Assembly (NCBI GenBank): GCA_964444795.1
Contig: CAYUIQ010000003.1
Location: 49,440-113,439, forward strand
Direction of reading: 5' to 3'
DNA length: 64,000 nucleotides
Source of the DNA: JABMRP01 sp964444795
Lineage (GTDB): Bacteria; Planctomycetota; Planctomycetia; Pirellulales; Thermoguttaceae
Shown here: one piece after another, positions 35,666 through 43,113 of the stretch
Numbering within the stretch: position 1 is the stretch's first letter
How the letters are laid out: each line of letters begins with the position of its first letter
The notes under the pieces: generated by a model
What the model was told of the DNA's origin: nothing
What the model saw: the letters and a program-made list of their open reading frames with translations, nothing else
Database searches by the model: none
Made by a program: the position numbers and the translations under genes

Positions 35666-38320
35666 TCAACGGCTTGCCTTTTCGGACGGACGTTTATCGA
35701 TGAACCTGTCGAAGTAGGGCGCGTTGGCGTCGACCCAGGTGACCAGCGCCTGCCAGTCGTCCTGCCCCATGCGTACCTCGCGACGGTGTAGCGGATCGTC
35801 CAGCAGCGTCGTGATCAGCCCACTGCGATGCGAACCGAATTGCCGCGGCCGGGATACGCTGCCGTCGCTAAAACGGTCGGCGACGGAGACCAGGCGGCGG
35901 TCCGTCTTTTTTCCGTCGGGCAACCGTCCAAACATCGTGCGAAACGACTGAACGAACCCGTCCTCGGCGCGCCGGCCGCTTAAGTCGATGTCGCCGTCAG
36001 GGCGGTCCGCTCCGTGGCAGCGCGTGCAATGGCGATCGAGGATCGGCTGGACGAGCCATTCGTATCCCAACAGCTTCTCGGAGCCCCAGGGTGGCGGTGT
36101 CGGCTTGCGAGGCTCGCTGCCCAGCGCTTGCCGGGCTCCCCAACGGGCCAGGGGCGTTTCTTCACCCGACTCGTGGCAACCGTGGCAGCCGCGCACTTCC
36201 CCCTGTTGCAGCCCGACCATGGATCGCATGCGGCGCACTTCCATGAACCGCTCGTCGAGGGCCTGAAAATAGACGCCCACGCCCGCCGGCACGGTGAAAC
36301 AGGCCGACCCGTCTTCTTCGACTCCCACGGTGCCGATCACGCGCACCGGCGACCAACTCCAATAGCCGAATTGTCGTTCGTAGGCCGGACCGGAAAAGTA
36401 CGGGGCCATGCCACGCTGTGGGTCCAGCGGCCAACCAACGTGCTGGGCAATCCGCAGGTGCTTGATCGTGCCGCGCGGTACGTTGTCCATGCCTTGGTAG
36501 ACATCGGCCACGTAACAGACCGCCTCCGACTCGGCACGATCGACCAACTCGGGCAATTCCGCCGGGTGCGGGCGCGGCACCAGCGGCACCGGATGGCTGC
36601 ATGAGAGCAGTCGGTCGCGATGGATCAGTTCCCGGTTGCCATGTACGTCGATCAGGTAGACCGCAAAAGCGTTGCTGTCCACGCCGCACGGCGCGGTGCA
36701 ATGCGGTCGCGGATAGGCGTACGAAGCCAAGAGGCATTCGTCCGACAACGCGTAGGGCGTCTGGTACAAGCCGCCGCGGTCGGCCACGCCACCGGCGGCG
36801 ACTGTGTGACCGGCCATCGACCCTTCCTGCGGACGCACTCCGGGAGTAACAACGGACAGACCGCGAACATCGTTCGATCCGGCCGACGGATCCACGTAAA
36901 CCACCGACCCGTGGGCGAACGTGTGATGGCCCGTGGCCACCGCCACCAGTTTGTCGACGCCGGGCACGGGCCGAGCCGACCGCAGAGCGAGCGGGGCTTT
37001 CATGTGTTGTTTGTAAAGCGCGTCGGCCATGAACCCGTCCGGTCGCACGGTCCAGAGCGAGTGGACTTCCATGAAATGCCGCTCCTGGTACTCCCAGTGC
37101 GTATAAACCAGGCGCCCGTCGTCCAGGCAGCGCGGATCGCGATCCATGTCCTTGCTGTCGGTCACTCTCCGCGCAACGGGATCGCCCGGCGACAGACGAT
37201 AGAGGTTGGCATTGGCGATGTCGTACTCCCGCGGTCCGCACTCGGCCGAACGGCCGCAGCGGTCGGAGGCGAAGACAACGGTTCCGTCGGCGGCGTACGC
37301 CGGCTCGAAATCGTTCCAGAACGGATCGTCGGTCAGCCCATGAAGACCGCTGCCGTCGACGCCGATTTCCCAGAGGCACAGGGGCGGGTGTTCTTGCCGC
37401 AATCGATGGGCGGCCGTTCCTTCACCGGCGGCCGTGGTCGTATCGTCTCGCGGCGGCCAGAGCGGTTGCCGGGCAAAAGAGAAGACCAGCCGATCGGCAT
37501 CGGGGTGGACGTCGAGGCTATGGACGTGACCGGCTCCCAATTGGCCCTGCAAGACGGAGCGCAACGTGCCGTCGCCATGCCAGTCCGAGAGAACGCACAG
37601 ATCGCCACCCGGCTTGTGCTGCCAGGCGAACGTGCGGGTAATGTTTCTCACCGTATGCGGCGCGAAGCGCGTAACCAGCAACAGGCGATCGAACCGGACC
37701 GCCGGATGGGCCAGGGCGACGTCGCGCATCGCCCGGCGGGCTTCCACCCAGCAACGGGCCAACTCCGCCGGGTTCTTGTCGGCAGCCTGATCGCGAATGC
37801 CCCGCAAAATCGCGACGCGGTTTCGAGCCAGTTTCCCCGCTTCGCCGGCCGAGGGAGAAGCGGCGAACACGTCGGCCATGCGACCAGCGCGAGCGAGCAT
37901 CGCATCGATCGCAAGTGAAACCTTTGCCGGCTCCCGATGCAATCCCTCCAACACCGCCTGGCGAACCCAATCGCACTCGATCATTGTCTCGCGGGGCAGA
38001 CGCTGCCAGCGGCCGTACCACTCGGGCGGATCGTCCCGGGGCCAGACTGCCCGTTGGCCGTTGTTCTCGTGTCCCACCTTCATCGAGATCGCCCACTCGG
38101 CCATGCCGCGAACCATCGGATCGTCGTGCTCCAGAAGTTCGCCGGCTCGGGTGGCTGCAGGGTCGTCCAGTCGATTCTGCTGGGCCAGATCGAGTAGCGT
38201 TTCGGCGATGCATCGCGTTGGATTGCCGTCTTCTGCCCGAGTGGTGGGCATCCAGAAGAAGCCGGCGGCAAGCACCAGCCAGGGGATGAGTTGGCGGCGG
38301 GTAATCGTCGGTGAGAGCAT
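35666..38320 (-). CDS. HzsA-related exported diheme protein
   Basis: 884 residues. The leader (about 1-30) has TRRQLIPWLVLAAGFFWM. The middle contains beta-propeller/PD40-type strands (PAYAADGTVVFASDRCG, DPRCLDDGRLVYTHWEYQER) typical of hydrazine-synthase-alpha-related proteins of planctomycetes. Two heme c motifs, CHGCH (about 712) and CTRCH (about 765), imply a covalent diheme protein in the periplasm. The C-terminus VTWVDANAPYFDRFIDKRP resembles planctomycete cytochrome endings. Most relatives occur in non-anammox planctomycetes, so hydrazine synthesis is not implied; redox role unknown. The ATG 38320 begins the leader. Confidence 0.82.
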   Translation of the reverse strand: MLSPTITRRQLIPWLVLAAGFFWMPTTRAEDGNPTRCIAETLLDLAQQNRLDDPAATRAGELLEHDDPMVRGMAEWAISMKVGHENNGQRAVWPRDDPPEWYGRWQRLPRETMIECDWVRQAVLEGLHREPAKVSLAIDAMLARAGRMADVFAASPSAGEAGKLARNRVAILRGIRDQAADKNPAELARCWVEARRAMRDVALAHPAVRFDRLLLVTRFAPHTVRNITRTFAWQHKPGGDLCVLSDWHGDGTLRSVLQGQLGAGHVHSLDVHPDADRLVFSFARQPLWPPRDDTTTAAGEGTAAHRLRQEHPPLCLWEIGVDGSGLHGLTDDPFWNDFEPAYAADGTVVFASDRCGRSAECGPREYDIANANLYRLSPGDPVARRVTDSKDMDRDPRCLDDGRLVYTHWEYQERHFMEVHSLWTVRPDGFMADALYKQHMKAPLALRSARPVPGVDKLVAVATGHHTFAHGSVVYVDPSAGSNDVRGLSVVTPGVRPQEGSMAGHTVAAGGVADRGGLYQTPYALSDECLLASYAYPRPHCTAPCGVDSNAFAVYLIDVHGNRELIHRDRLLSCSHPVPLVPRPHPAELPELVDRAESEAVCYVADVYQGMDNVPRGTIKHLRIAQHVGWPLDPQRGMAPYFSGPAYERQFGYWSWSPVRVIGTVGVEEDGSACFTVPAGVGVYFQALDERFMEVRRMRSMVGLQQGEVRGCHGCHESGEETPLARWGARQALGSEPRKPTPPPWGSEKLLGYEWLVQPILDRHCTRCHGADRPDGDIDLSGRRAEDGFVQSFRTMFGRLPDGKKTDRRLVSVADRFSDGSVSRPRQFGSHRSGLITTLLDDPLHRREVRMGQDDWQALVTWVDANAPYFDRFIDKRPSEKASR

Positions 38321-38344
38321 TCGTTTTTCGATGTTCGATGCACG

Positions 38345-38593
38345 GGTTGGGGTGCCACTGGCGTCTCGCCAGTGCTCTTCTGGCTCGTAGCTTGCCTCTT
38401 CCCCAGCCAATACAAGCCTCTGCGGCAATCGACTTCACGGCCGGAAAACCCGACAGGGAGTGGACCTGCCTCGCTGGAAGCCGCAGGGTATCACGTCGCT
38501 TCGATGCGATCAACTCGGACAGTGTTTCTTGGTTGCTTCCAAGTGCAAGCAACGGCTGAAAAGGCACTGGCGAAACGCCAGTGGCACCCAACC
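38345..38593. repeat. nested-palindrome repeat element, copy 3 (about 249 bp)
   Basis: Ends GGTTGGGGTGCCACTGGCGT and the matching inverted copy finishing CCAGTGGCACCCAACCC. The inner hairpin stem is CACTGGCG/CGCCAGTG. The interior shares TAGCTTGC, GGCAATCGACT, GTCGCTTCG and GTTTCTTGGTTGCTTC with copies 1 and 2. It fills the gap between two minus-strand genes, 24 bases upstream of the HzsA-related start. Confidence 0.78.
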
Positions 38594-38607
38594 CGTCACT
38601 TCACCCG

Positions 38608-39960
38608 TTATAAACTCCACGGCGCACGATACGGCCGGCGCAACATGGCCGTCGCTTCGTCATCGTCGATAAAGGTCTCCTTCTCGGCGTTCCATCGCAC
38701 TTTGCGCCGCAGCCGCATGGCGATGTTCCCCAGATGGCAGAGGCTGGCCGTGCGGTGGCCGGCCTCGACCGGCTCGATCGGTTCGGCACGCGATTTGACG
38801 CAGTCGAGCCAGTTGCGGTAATGGTTGCTGCTCACCGGGAGGTGAAGTTCGTCGGCGCCGATCGGAGAATCCTTGATCGCCTCGGAGGAAGCCTCGATCT
38901 TGTTGTACGTGTACTGGATCCAACCCTCGGTTCCCTCGAACCGCGCGCCGAACCCCGGGTCTTGCGTGCGGCAGATTAGTTCGATGCCACCGGATAGCTT
39001 CGCGCCGAAGGCCGTCTTCATGGCCGTGGTGTAAAGATGTCCCTCGGGCGGCCAAACCGCGCCCAGGTCCTCCAACTCGACCGGGTCCGTACCCTCGGTT
39101 CCCAGGGCCCAACTCACGATGTCGAGCGAATGGGCACCCGTGTTGGTTATCTGGCCGCCGGAGTAATCCAAGTGGAAGCGAAAGCGATAGAGGCAGCGGT
39201 CGATGTGGTAGGGAGCCTCGGGCGCCGGTCCCAGCCAGGTATCGTAATCGAACCCGTCGGGCACGGGCATCGGCTTCCAATCGGGGCCCGGTCCGGGACC
39301 GCTGGAATTGACGATGGCCGTTGCCTTCTTCACCTGGCCAATCCGTCCGTTGCGGACCAACTCGCAGACGCGGCGGACGACCGGGTTGGACCGGTATTGG
39401 CTGCCCGTTTGCAGGATCCGCTTGTGCTTGCGCACCGCCTTGACCATCCGCCGGCCGTCGTCGACCGTCAGTGTCATGGGCTTCTGGCAGTAGACGTCTT
39501 TGCCCGCCCGACATGCCATGACGGTCGCCAGGGCGTGCCAGTGGTCGGGTAGGGTGACCACCACGGCGTCGATATCGTCGCGCCGGAGCACCTCGCGGAA
39601 ATCGGCCACCGCGGCGCAGCCCTTGTAGGTATCCGATCCGGTCTTCTTGGCGTAGTACTGGTCGACCTTGTCGCGTACCGGCTCGCGGCCGAGGAAGTGT
39701 TCGGGCCGGGCGTAACCGTGGCTCCCCCGATTCACGTCGCAGACGGCCAGCACCTGGACGTCGTCCTGACTCATTACGCCCGGCAGATCGGCCCGGCTTT
39801 GATTGCCCGCTCCGATCATGCCGACGTGAATCCGGTTACTCGGCGCCGCCGCGCCCAGCACGGATCGCGGCACCAGATACGGCACCGCCAGACTCGCCCC
39901 GGCAGCGGTCAAGAACCGGCGTCGCGACAGGCGGGGGTTCATTGCGGATGGGTTGGTCAT
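38608..39960 (-). CDS. Tat-exported Gfo/Idh/MocA oxidoreductase
   Basis: 450 residues. Twin-arginine leader LSRRRFLTAAGASLAVPYLV, then the Rossmann motif HVGMIGAGNQSRADLPG. VYCQKPMTLTVDDGRRM is the EKP-type motif with Gln for Glu, common in this exported subfamily. GFDYDTWLGPAPEAPYH and HLDYSGGQITNTGAHSLDI are the usual C-terminal landmarks. A periplasmic sugar-derivative oxidoreductase by family; substrate unknown. The start at 39960 and an alternative ATG at 39942 both keep the Tat motif. Downstream lies repeat copy 3 and then the HzsA-related gene. Confidence 0.88.
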   Translation of the reverse strand: MTNPSAMNPRLSRRRFLTAAGASLAVPYLVPRSVLGAAAPSNRIHVGMIGAGNQSRADLPGVMSQDDVQVLAVCDVNRGSHGYARPEHFLGREPVRDKVDQYYAKKTGSDTYKGCAAVADFREVLRRDDIDAVVVTLPDHWHALATVMACRAGKDVYCQKPMTLTVDDGRRMVKAVRKHKRILQTGSQYRSNPVVRRVCELVRNGRIGQVKKATAIVNSSGPGPGPDWKPMPVPDGFDYDTWLGPAPEAPYHIDRCLYRFRFHLDYSGGQITNTGAHSLDIVSWALGTEGTDPVELEDLGAVWPPEGHLYTTAMKTAFGAKLSGGIELICRTQDPGFGARFEGTEGWIQYTYNKIEASSEAIKDSPIGADELHLPVSSNHYRNWLDCVKSRAEPIEPVEAGHRTASLCHLGNIAMRLRRKVRWNAEKETFIDDDEATAMLRRPYRAPWSL

Positions 39961-39989
39961 ATCGGTCTCCTTGGGGGACGCTACGTGTG

Positions 39990-40135
39990 TTTAGCCCGTT
40001 GGAAAAGGGGACTTCGCGGGATGTGTGCCACTGCTTGCTTGCAAGCAGTGCCTTTTTGCCGGGTTTCGTGCTCGAATCCACGGCACTGCTTGCAAGCAAG
40101 CAGTGGCACACGACTTTTTCAACGGGCTGCTAAAC
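39990..40135. repeat. short palindromic element, copy 2, with extended arms
   Basis: The core 40022-40112 matches the 92-bp element at 35554-35645 (GTGTGCCACTGCTTGCTTGC and inverted copy). Outside it a second inverted pair, TTTAGCCCGTTGGAAAAG at 39990 and TTTTTCAACGGGCTGCTAAA at 40115, extends the palindrome to about 146 bp. The sequence after copy 1 also keeps TTTTCAACGGCTTGC, so these arms belong to the element. Confidence 0.75.
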
Positions 40136-40241
40136 GCGGCTCGACTTTCGCCTGACACCATCGTAGCGGCATAATGGCGAAACGCAACCGTCGAGGGCAG
40201 TCCACTGCCTGACCTGCACGGCTTGCCTAAAGGAGCCCGTC

Positions 40242-40382
40242 ATGATACGCCCGTTGACCCGCGTTGCGTTGCCCTGGGCCTTGGGCTTTGTGTTACCCCG
40301 GTGGTGGCAATCCAAGAATACCGGATTCGATTTGACCGGCCCTATTCCTCTTTCTCGCCGGCCAGGCACTCCGCAGGCGTGA
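40242..40382 (+). CDS. small ORF with strong ribosome site, possible gene remnant
   Basis: 46 codons. An AAAGGAG lies 6 bases before ATG 40242, and the N-terminus MIRPLTRVALPWALGFVLP resembles a signal peptide start. The rest is featureless and overlaps the 3' end of the EF-hand gene on the other strand. CATAAT at 40170-40175 could be a -10. This may be the truncated beginning of a lost exported-protein gene. No homology recognised. Confidence 0.3.
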   Translation: MIRPLTRVALPWALGFVLPRWWQSKNTGFDLTGPIPLSRRPGTPQA

Positions 40383-41508
40383 TCACACCGTCGTGGTTCT
40401 TGTCGAAATGCTTGAATCGGGCGAGCTTTTCGGCGTCCCACTCGCGGGGAGCTTTCTCGCTGGAATCCTCGCTGGAACCTTCCTCCACCCCGTACTCCGA
40501 CATGGCCACTTGCCCGTCGCGATTGGAGTCCTTGGCGGTAAACCAGGCGGGCAAACCGTCGGGCAGCCGCTCGATGGGTGTTCGAAAGCGGATGGTCGGT
40601 TTCCGGTCGTCGTGATCCGATCGGGATCCCGAACGATGATGGCGCGAATCGCCACCCGAAGAGGAGGAGGAAGAGGAACCGCTCGACTCTTCCTTCTTCT
40701 TGTTGTAGTCGAGCAATGCATACATGAGTTCGTCGCGCGTGATTACGCTATCGCGATTGCGATCGGCCGCGTGATAGAAGGGCTTCATCTTGCTCCATTC
40801 GGCTCTCTCCAATACGCCATTCTTGCTCTCGTCGTATTGTCTCACCATGGCGTCGGCATACTTGCGATACTTGGCCTGGGTTTCGGCGTCGGCCCCGGCA
40901 GTGGATCCGCCCGACGAGTCATGCCTCGAAGACCCACGCGACTCGTGTCCGGAATGCCGCTGGTATCTTCCCGACGGCGACGCGGCACTCACTGCGGATG
41001 TCTTCTCGGTCTCTTTGCCGAAACCGGGAGGCGGGGTCTCTTCCGTTTCCTCGCCGAACCCGGGCACTGTGCCGGCGGATACGGCGGGAGTGGGTGTGCC
41101 ACCAGCGGTGGGCGCAGCGCTGTCCGGCGTCGACGGCGTCGTTTGAAGCGGGGCGGTTGGTACCGCGGCGCCCGGCTGGTAGTGGTTGACGATCGCCCGC
41201 CGGAAGCTCTCCATGGAAATGGGTTGTGCCGGGTCCATTCCCAATCGTTGGGCAACCCGTTTGTAGGATTCCAGCCGGGAGATGGGAATCTCCCGCGGTT
41301 CGATCACCCGATTCAGATTGGCGTCGAGGCGGCGGAGGAAGAACTCGTAGCTGCGCAATTTGGCTTGCACTTCCGGCGAGAGTTGCGGTGTCGCGGGTGT
41401 CGTAGGTTGCGGTGTCGCGGCCGGTTGCTGGGCAGCGGCGCGAAGACTCAGCGGGCCGGCGAGAATCAACCCCGCCAGAAGAAGGCTCACTCCGTAGGAC
41501 TGCGACAT
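40342..41508 (-). CDS. secreted multi-EF-hand protein
   Basis: 388 residues. Signal peptide about 1-26 (LRAAAQQ). EF-hand-like loops: DANLNRVIEPRE (about 61), DESKNGVLERAE, DRNRDSVITRDE, DSNRDGQVAMSE and DKNHDGVITPAE (near the C-terminus). They are separated by Pro/Thr-rich and Ser/Gly/His-rich low-complexity linkers. Calcium-binding exported proteins of this style are abundant in planctomycetes; function unknown. The first loop is the least canonical. It is divergent from the LTXXQ-type gene at 41866. Confidence 0.75.
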   Translation of the reverse strand: MSQSYGVSLLLAGLILAGPLSLRAAAQQPAATPQPTTPATPQLSPEVQAKLRSYEFFLRRLDANLNRVIEPREIPISRLESYKRVAQRLGMDPAQPISMESFRRAIVNHYQPGAAVPTAPLQTTPSTPDSAAPTAGGTPTPAVSAGTVPGFGEETEETPPPGFGKETEKTSAVSAASPSGRYQRHSGHESRGSSRHDSSGGSTAGADAETQAKYRKYADAMVRQYDESKNGVLERAEWSKMKPFYHAADRNRDSVITRDELMYALLDYNKKKEESSGSSSSSSSGGDSRHHRSGSRSDHDDRKPTIRFRTPIERLPDGLPAWFTAKDSNRDGQVAMSEYGVEEGSSEDSSEKAPREWDAEKLARFKHFDKNHDGVITPAECLAGEKEE

Positions 41509-41865
41509 GATGACGGCCCCCTGCGCAAGAGCAAAAGCGGCGGAGCCGGCGAATCATCCACGCCAGCCGGTTTCTGGGTCCTTCCGGATTTCCCCGGATG
41601 AGTCTATTCTAAACCGCTTTGTGCCAGGAAAGAAGTGGCAAAAATGGGTTCCGCCGGGGCGCGCCCTTTATTTCCCGGCGAATTTCCCGAAACATCGGCG
41701 GAACTTCCTGCCAGGAAAGGTGTTTAGATCATGGGAGTTGCCGGGTGAGGCAACATGCGGTCGGCCGACCGTTACGATCCCCCTCGATGGAGGGGTTATT
41801 CGGTGTCTTTTTTTCCCGGACATGGCGTTTTTCGGTGTTCTTTTCTCGTGAAGGAGGATTTGCAG
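41509..41865. other. intergenic region between divergent exported-protein genes
   Basis: No gene. It holds two direct copies of TGCCAGGAAAG (near 41621 and 41709) and a small hairpin CCCCTC GATG GAGGGG (41780-41795) followed 13 bases later by a T-run. This might be a leader hairpin for the gene at 41866. No clear promoter hexamers. Confidence 0.4.
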
Positions 41866-42666
41866 ATGACTCGACGAACGAAGGTGGCTTTCGCGGCATT
41901 GGTTGCCGTAACCGTTTGCTTGGCCGGCGCGCTAGCCGAGGCTCAACCGGGCCGTGGTGGACCGGGCGGCCGTGGCGGAGGAATGTTTGGTGGCGGAGGG
42001 ATGAGCCCCACAATGTTACTCCGTTTCGAGCAGGTCCAGAAAGAGATCGACCTGAGCGAGGAGCAGAAGGGCAAGCTGACGAAGATCGGCGAGTCCCTCC
42101 GCGACAGCATGCGCGAGCGGTTCTCGGGACTTCGTGACCTTTCCGCGGAGGATCGGGAGAAGAAATTCCGCGAGATTCGCGAGGAAATGGAGAAGCAAAC
42201 GAAGAAAATCGAAGAGAAAATCAACGACGAACTCTTGCCCCACCAGATCGACCGCCTCAAGGAGATCCGCATCCAGGTTCTCGGCTCCAGGGCATTGGCC
42301 GACGAAGAAGTGGCCAAGGCGCTGAAGATCACCGAGAAGCAGAAAGAGGATATCCAGAAGGCCAGTAACGCCTCGCGAGAGGAGATTCGTGCTCTGTTCT
42401 CTGGAATGGGAGAGCTATCGGCCGAAGAGCGGCGTGAGAAGTTTGCGGGCATTCGCGAGAAAATGGAGAAAATGCGGAAGGACGCCGGAGAAGCCGGCCT
42501 GAAGGTTCTCACCGACGAGCAACGGAAGCAATTCGACAAGATGAAGGGCAAGGAATTCAAGCTCGATTTCTCGCAGATGCGAGGCCGAGGTGGTCGTCCC
42601 GGTGGCGGCGAAGGCCGAGGCGGTCGTCCCGGTGGAGGCCAAGGTCGACCCGGCGGCAGCGAATAG
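41866..42666 (+). CDS. secreted Spy/CpxP-like (LTXXQ) helical protein
   Basis: 266 residues. Signal peptide about 1-27 (GALAEAQ), then a Gly/Arg-rich spacer (GRGGPGGRGGGMFGGGG). A long charged helical region with two repeats follows, each containing a 'helix then L-S-A-E-x-R-x-x-K' unit (LRDLSAEDREKKFREIREEM and MGELSAEERREKFAGIREKM) and LTDEQRKQFDKMKGKEF. The tail is a GGRPGGG repeat. It resembles periplasmic Spy/CpxP-type chaperone or sensor proteins, very common in planctomycetes. AAGGAGG lies 8 bases before the ATG at 41866. Terminator at 42736. Confidence 0.7.
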   Translation: MTRRTKVAFAALVAVTVCLAGALAEAQPGRGGPGGRGGGMFGGGGMSPTMLLRFEQVQKEIDLSEEQKGKLTKIGESLRDSMRERFSGLRDLSAEDREKKFREIREEMEKQTKKIEEKINDELLPHQIDRLKEIRIQVLGSRALADEEVAKALKITEKQKEDIQKASNASREEIRALFSGMGELSAEERREKFAGIREKMEKMRKDAGEAGLKVLTDEQRKQFDKMKGKEFKLDFSQMRGRGGRPGGGEGRGGRPGGGQGRPGGSE

Positions 42667-43113
42667 TAGGTGGCCGCGAGACTTCCTGAACCGCTCCCAT
42701 AGGGGGCATGGTCGGGAGATTTGACGAATATGGAAGGTCGCCCCGGTTCGGCGCTGGGGCGACCTCGCCATTTTGTCTTACCCCTTCGTAGAGGGGCCCT
42801 GCGGTTCTCGGCAGGACGTTGCCCGTCCGTAACCGCCGAGCCCGTGGAGTGTATAACAGAAGGGGCCCTCCGGGGTTCTTGGTAAGACGTTGCCCGCCAC
42901 GGACGGGGGGACGCTCGCTCGCGCGATAAACACTTCCTCATGGAAAGATCTGGACGACTCGGGGCTCCAGGCCGTATGGTGGAGTATTGGGGTGTTGGTG
43001 GACTGGCTGGCCCGTCTGACGGCACGGGCTAGCCGATCGAGTTCTGCTTGACGGGCCGTACCGCAAGCCCCCCAGACGGGGCAGTTCCGCGCATCTTCAC
43101 ACCAGTGTATCTT
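42667..43113. other. gene-free region before the secretion operon
   Basis: Holds the terminator at 42736-42775 and two imperfect direct repeats of about 34 bp (42792-42825 and 42861-42895: AGGGGCCCT then GGTTCT, then GACGTTGCCCG). The remaining 220 bases up to gspE show no gene, and I could not pick a convincing promoter. Confidence 0.5.
42736..42775 (+). terminator. hairpin terminator after the LTXXQ gene
   Basis: Stem GGTCGCCCC / GGGGCGACC with an 11-base loop, followed by TCGCCATTTTGT. The T-run is modest. Confidence 0.6.

Noticed and set aside
35666..38320. HzsA similarity as a sign of anammox metabolism
   Set aside because: No hydrazine synthase beta/gamma or hydrazine dehydrogenase genes nearby; the family is broad in planctomycetes.
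38321..38428. Longer start for the HzsA-related gene within repeat copy 3
   Set aside because: The extra residues are encoded by the repeat element and precede a complete export leader starting at 38320.
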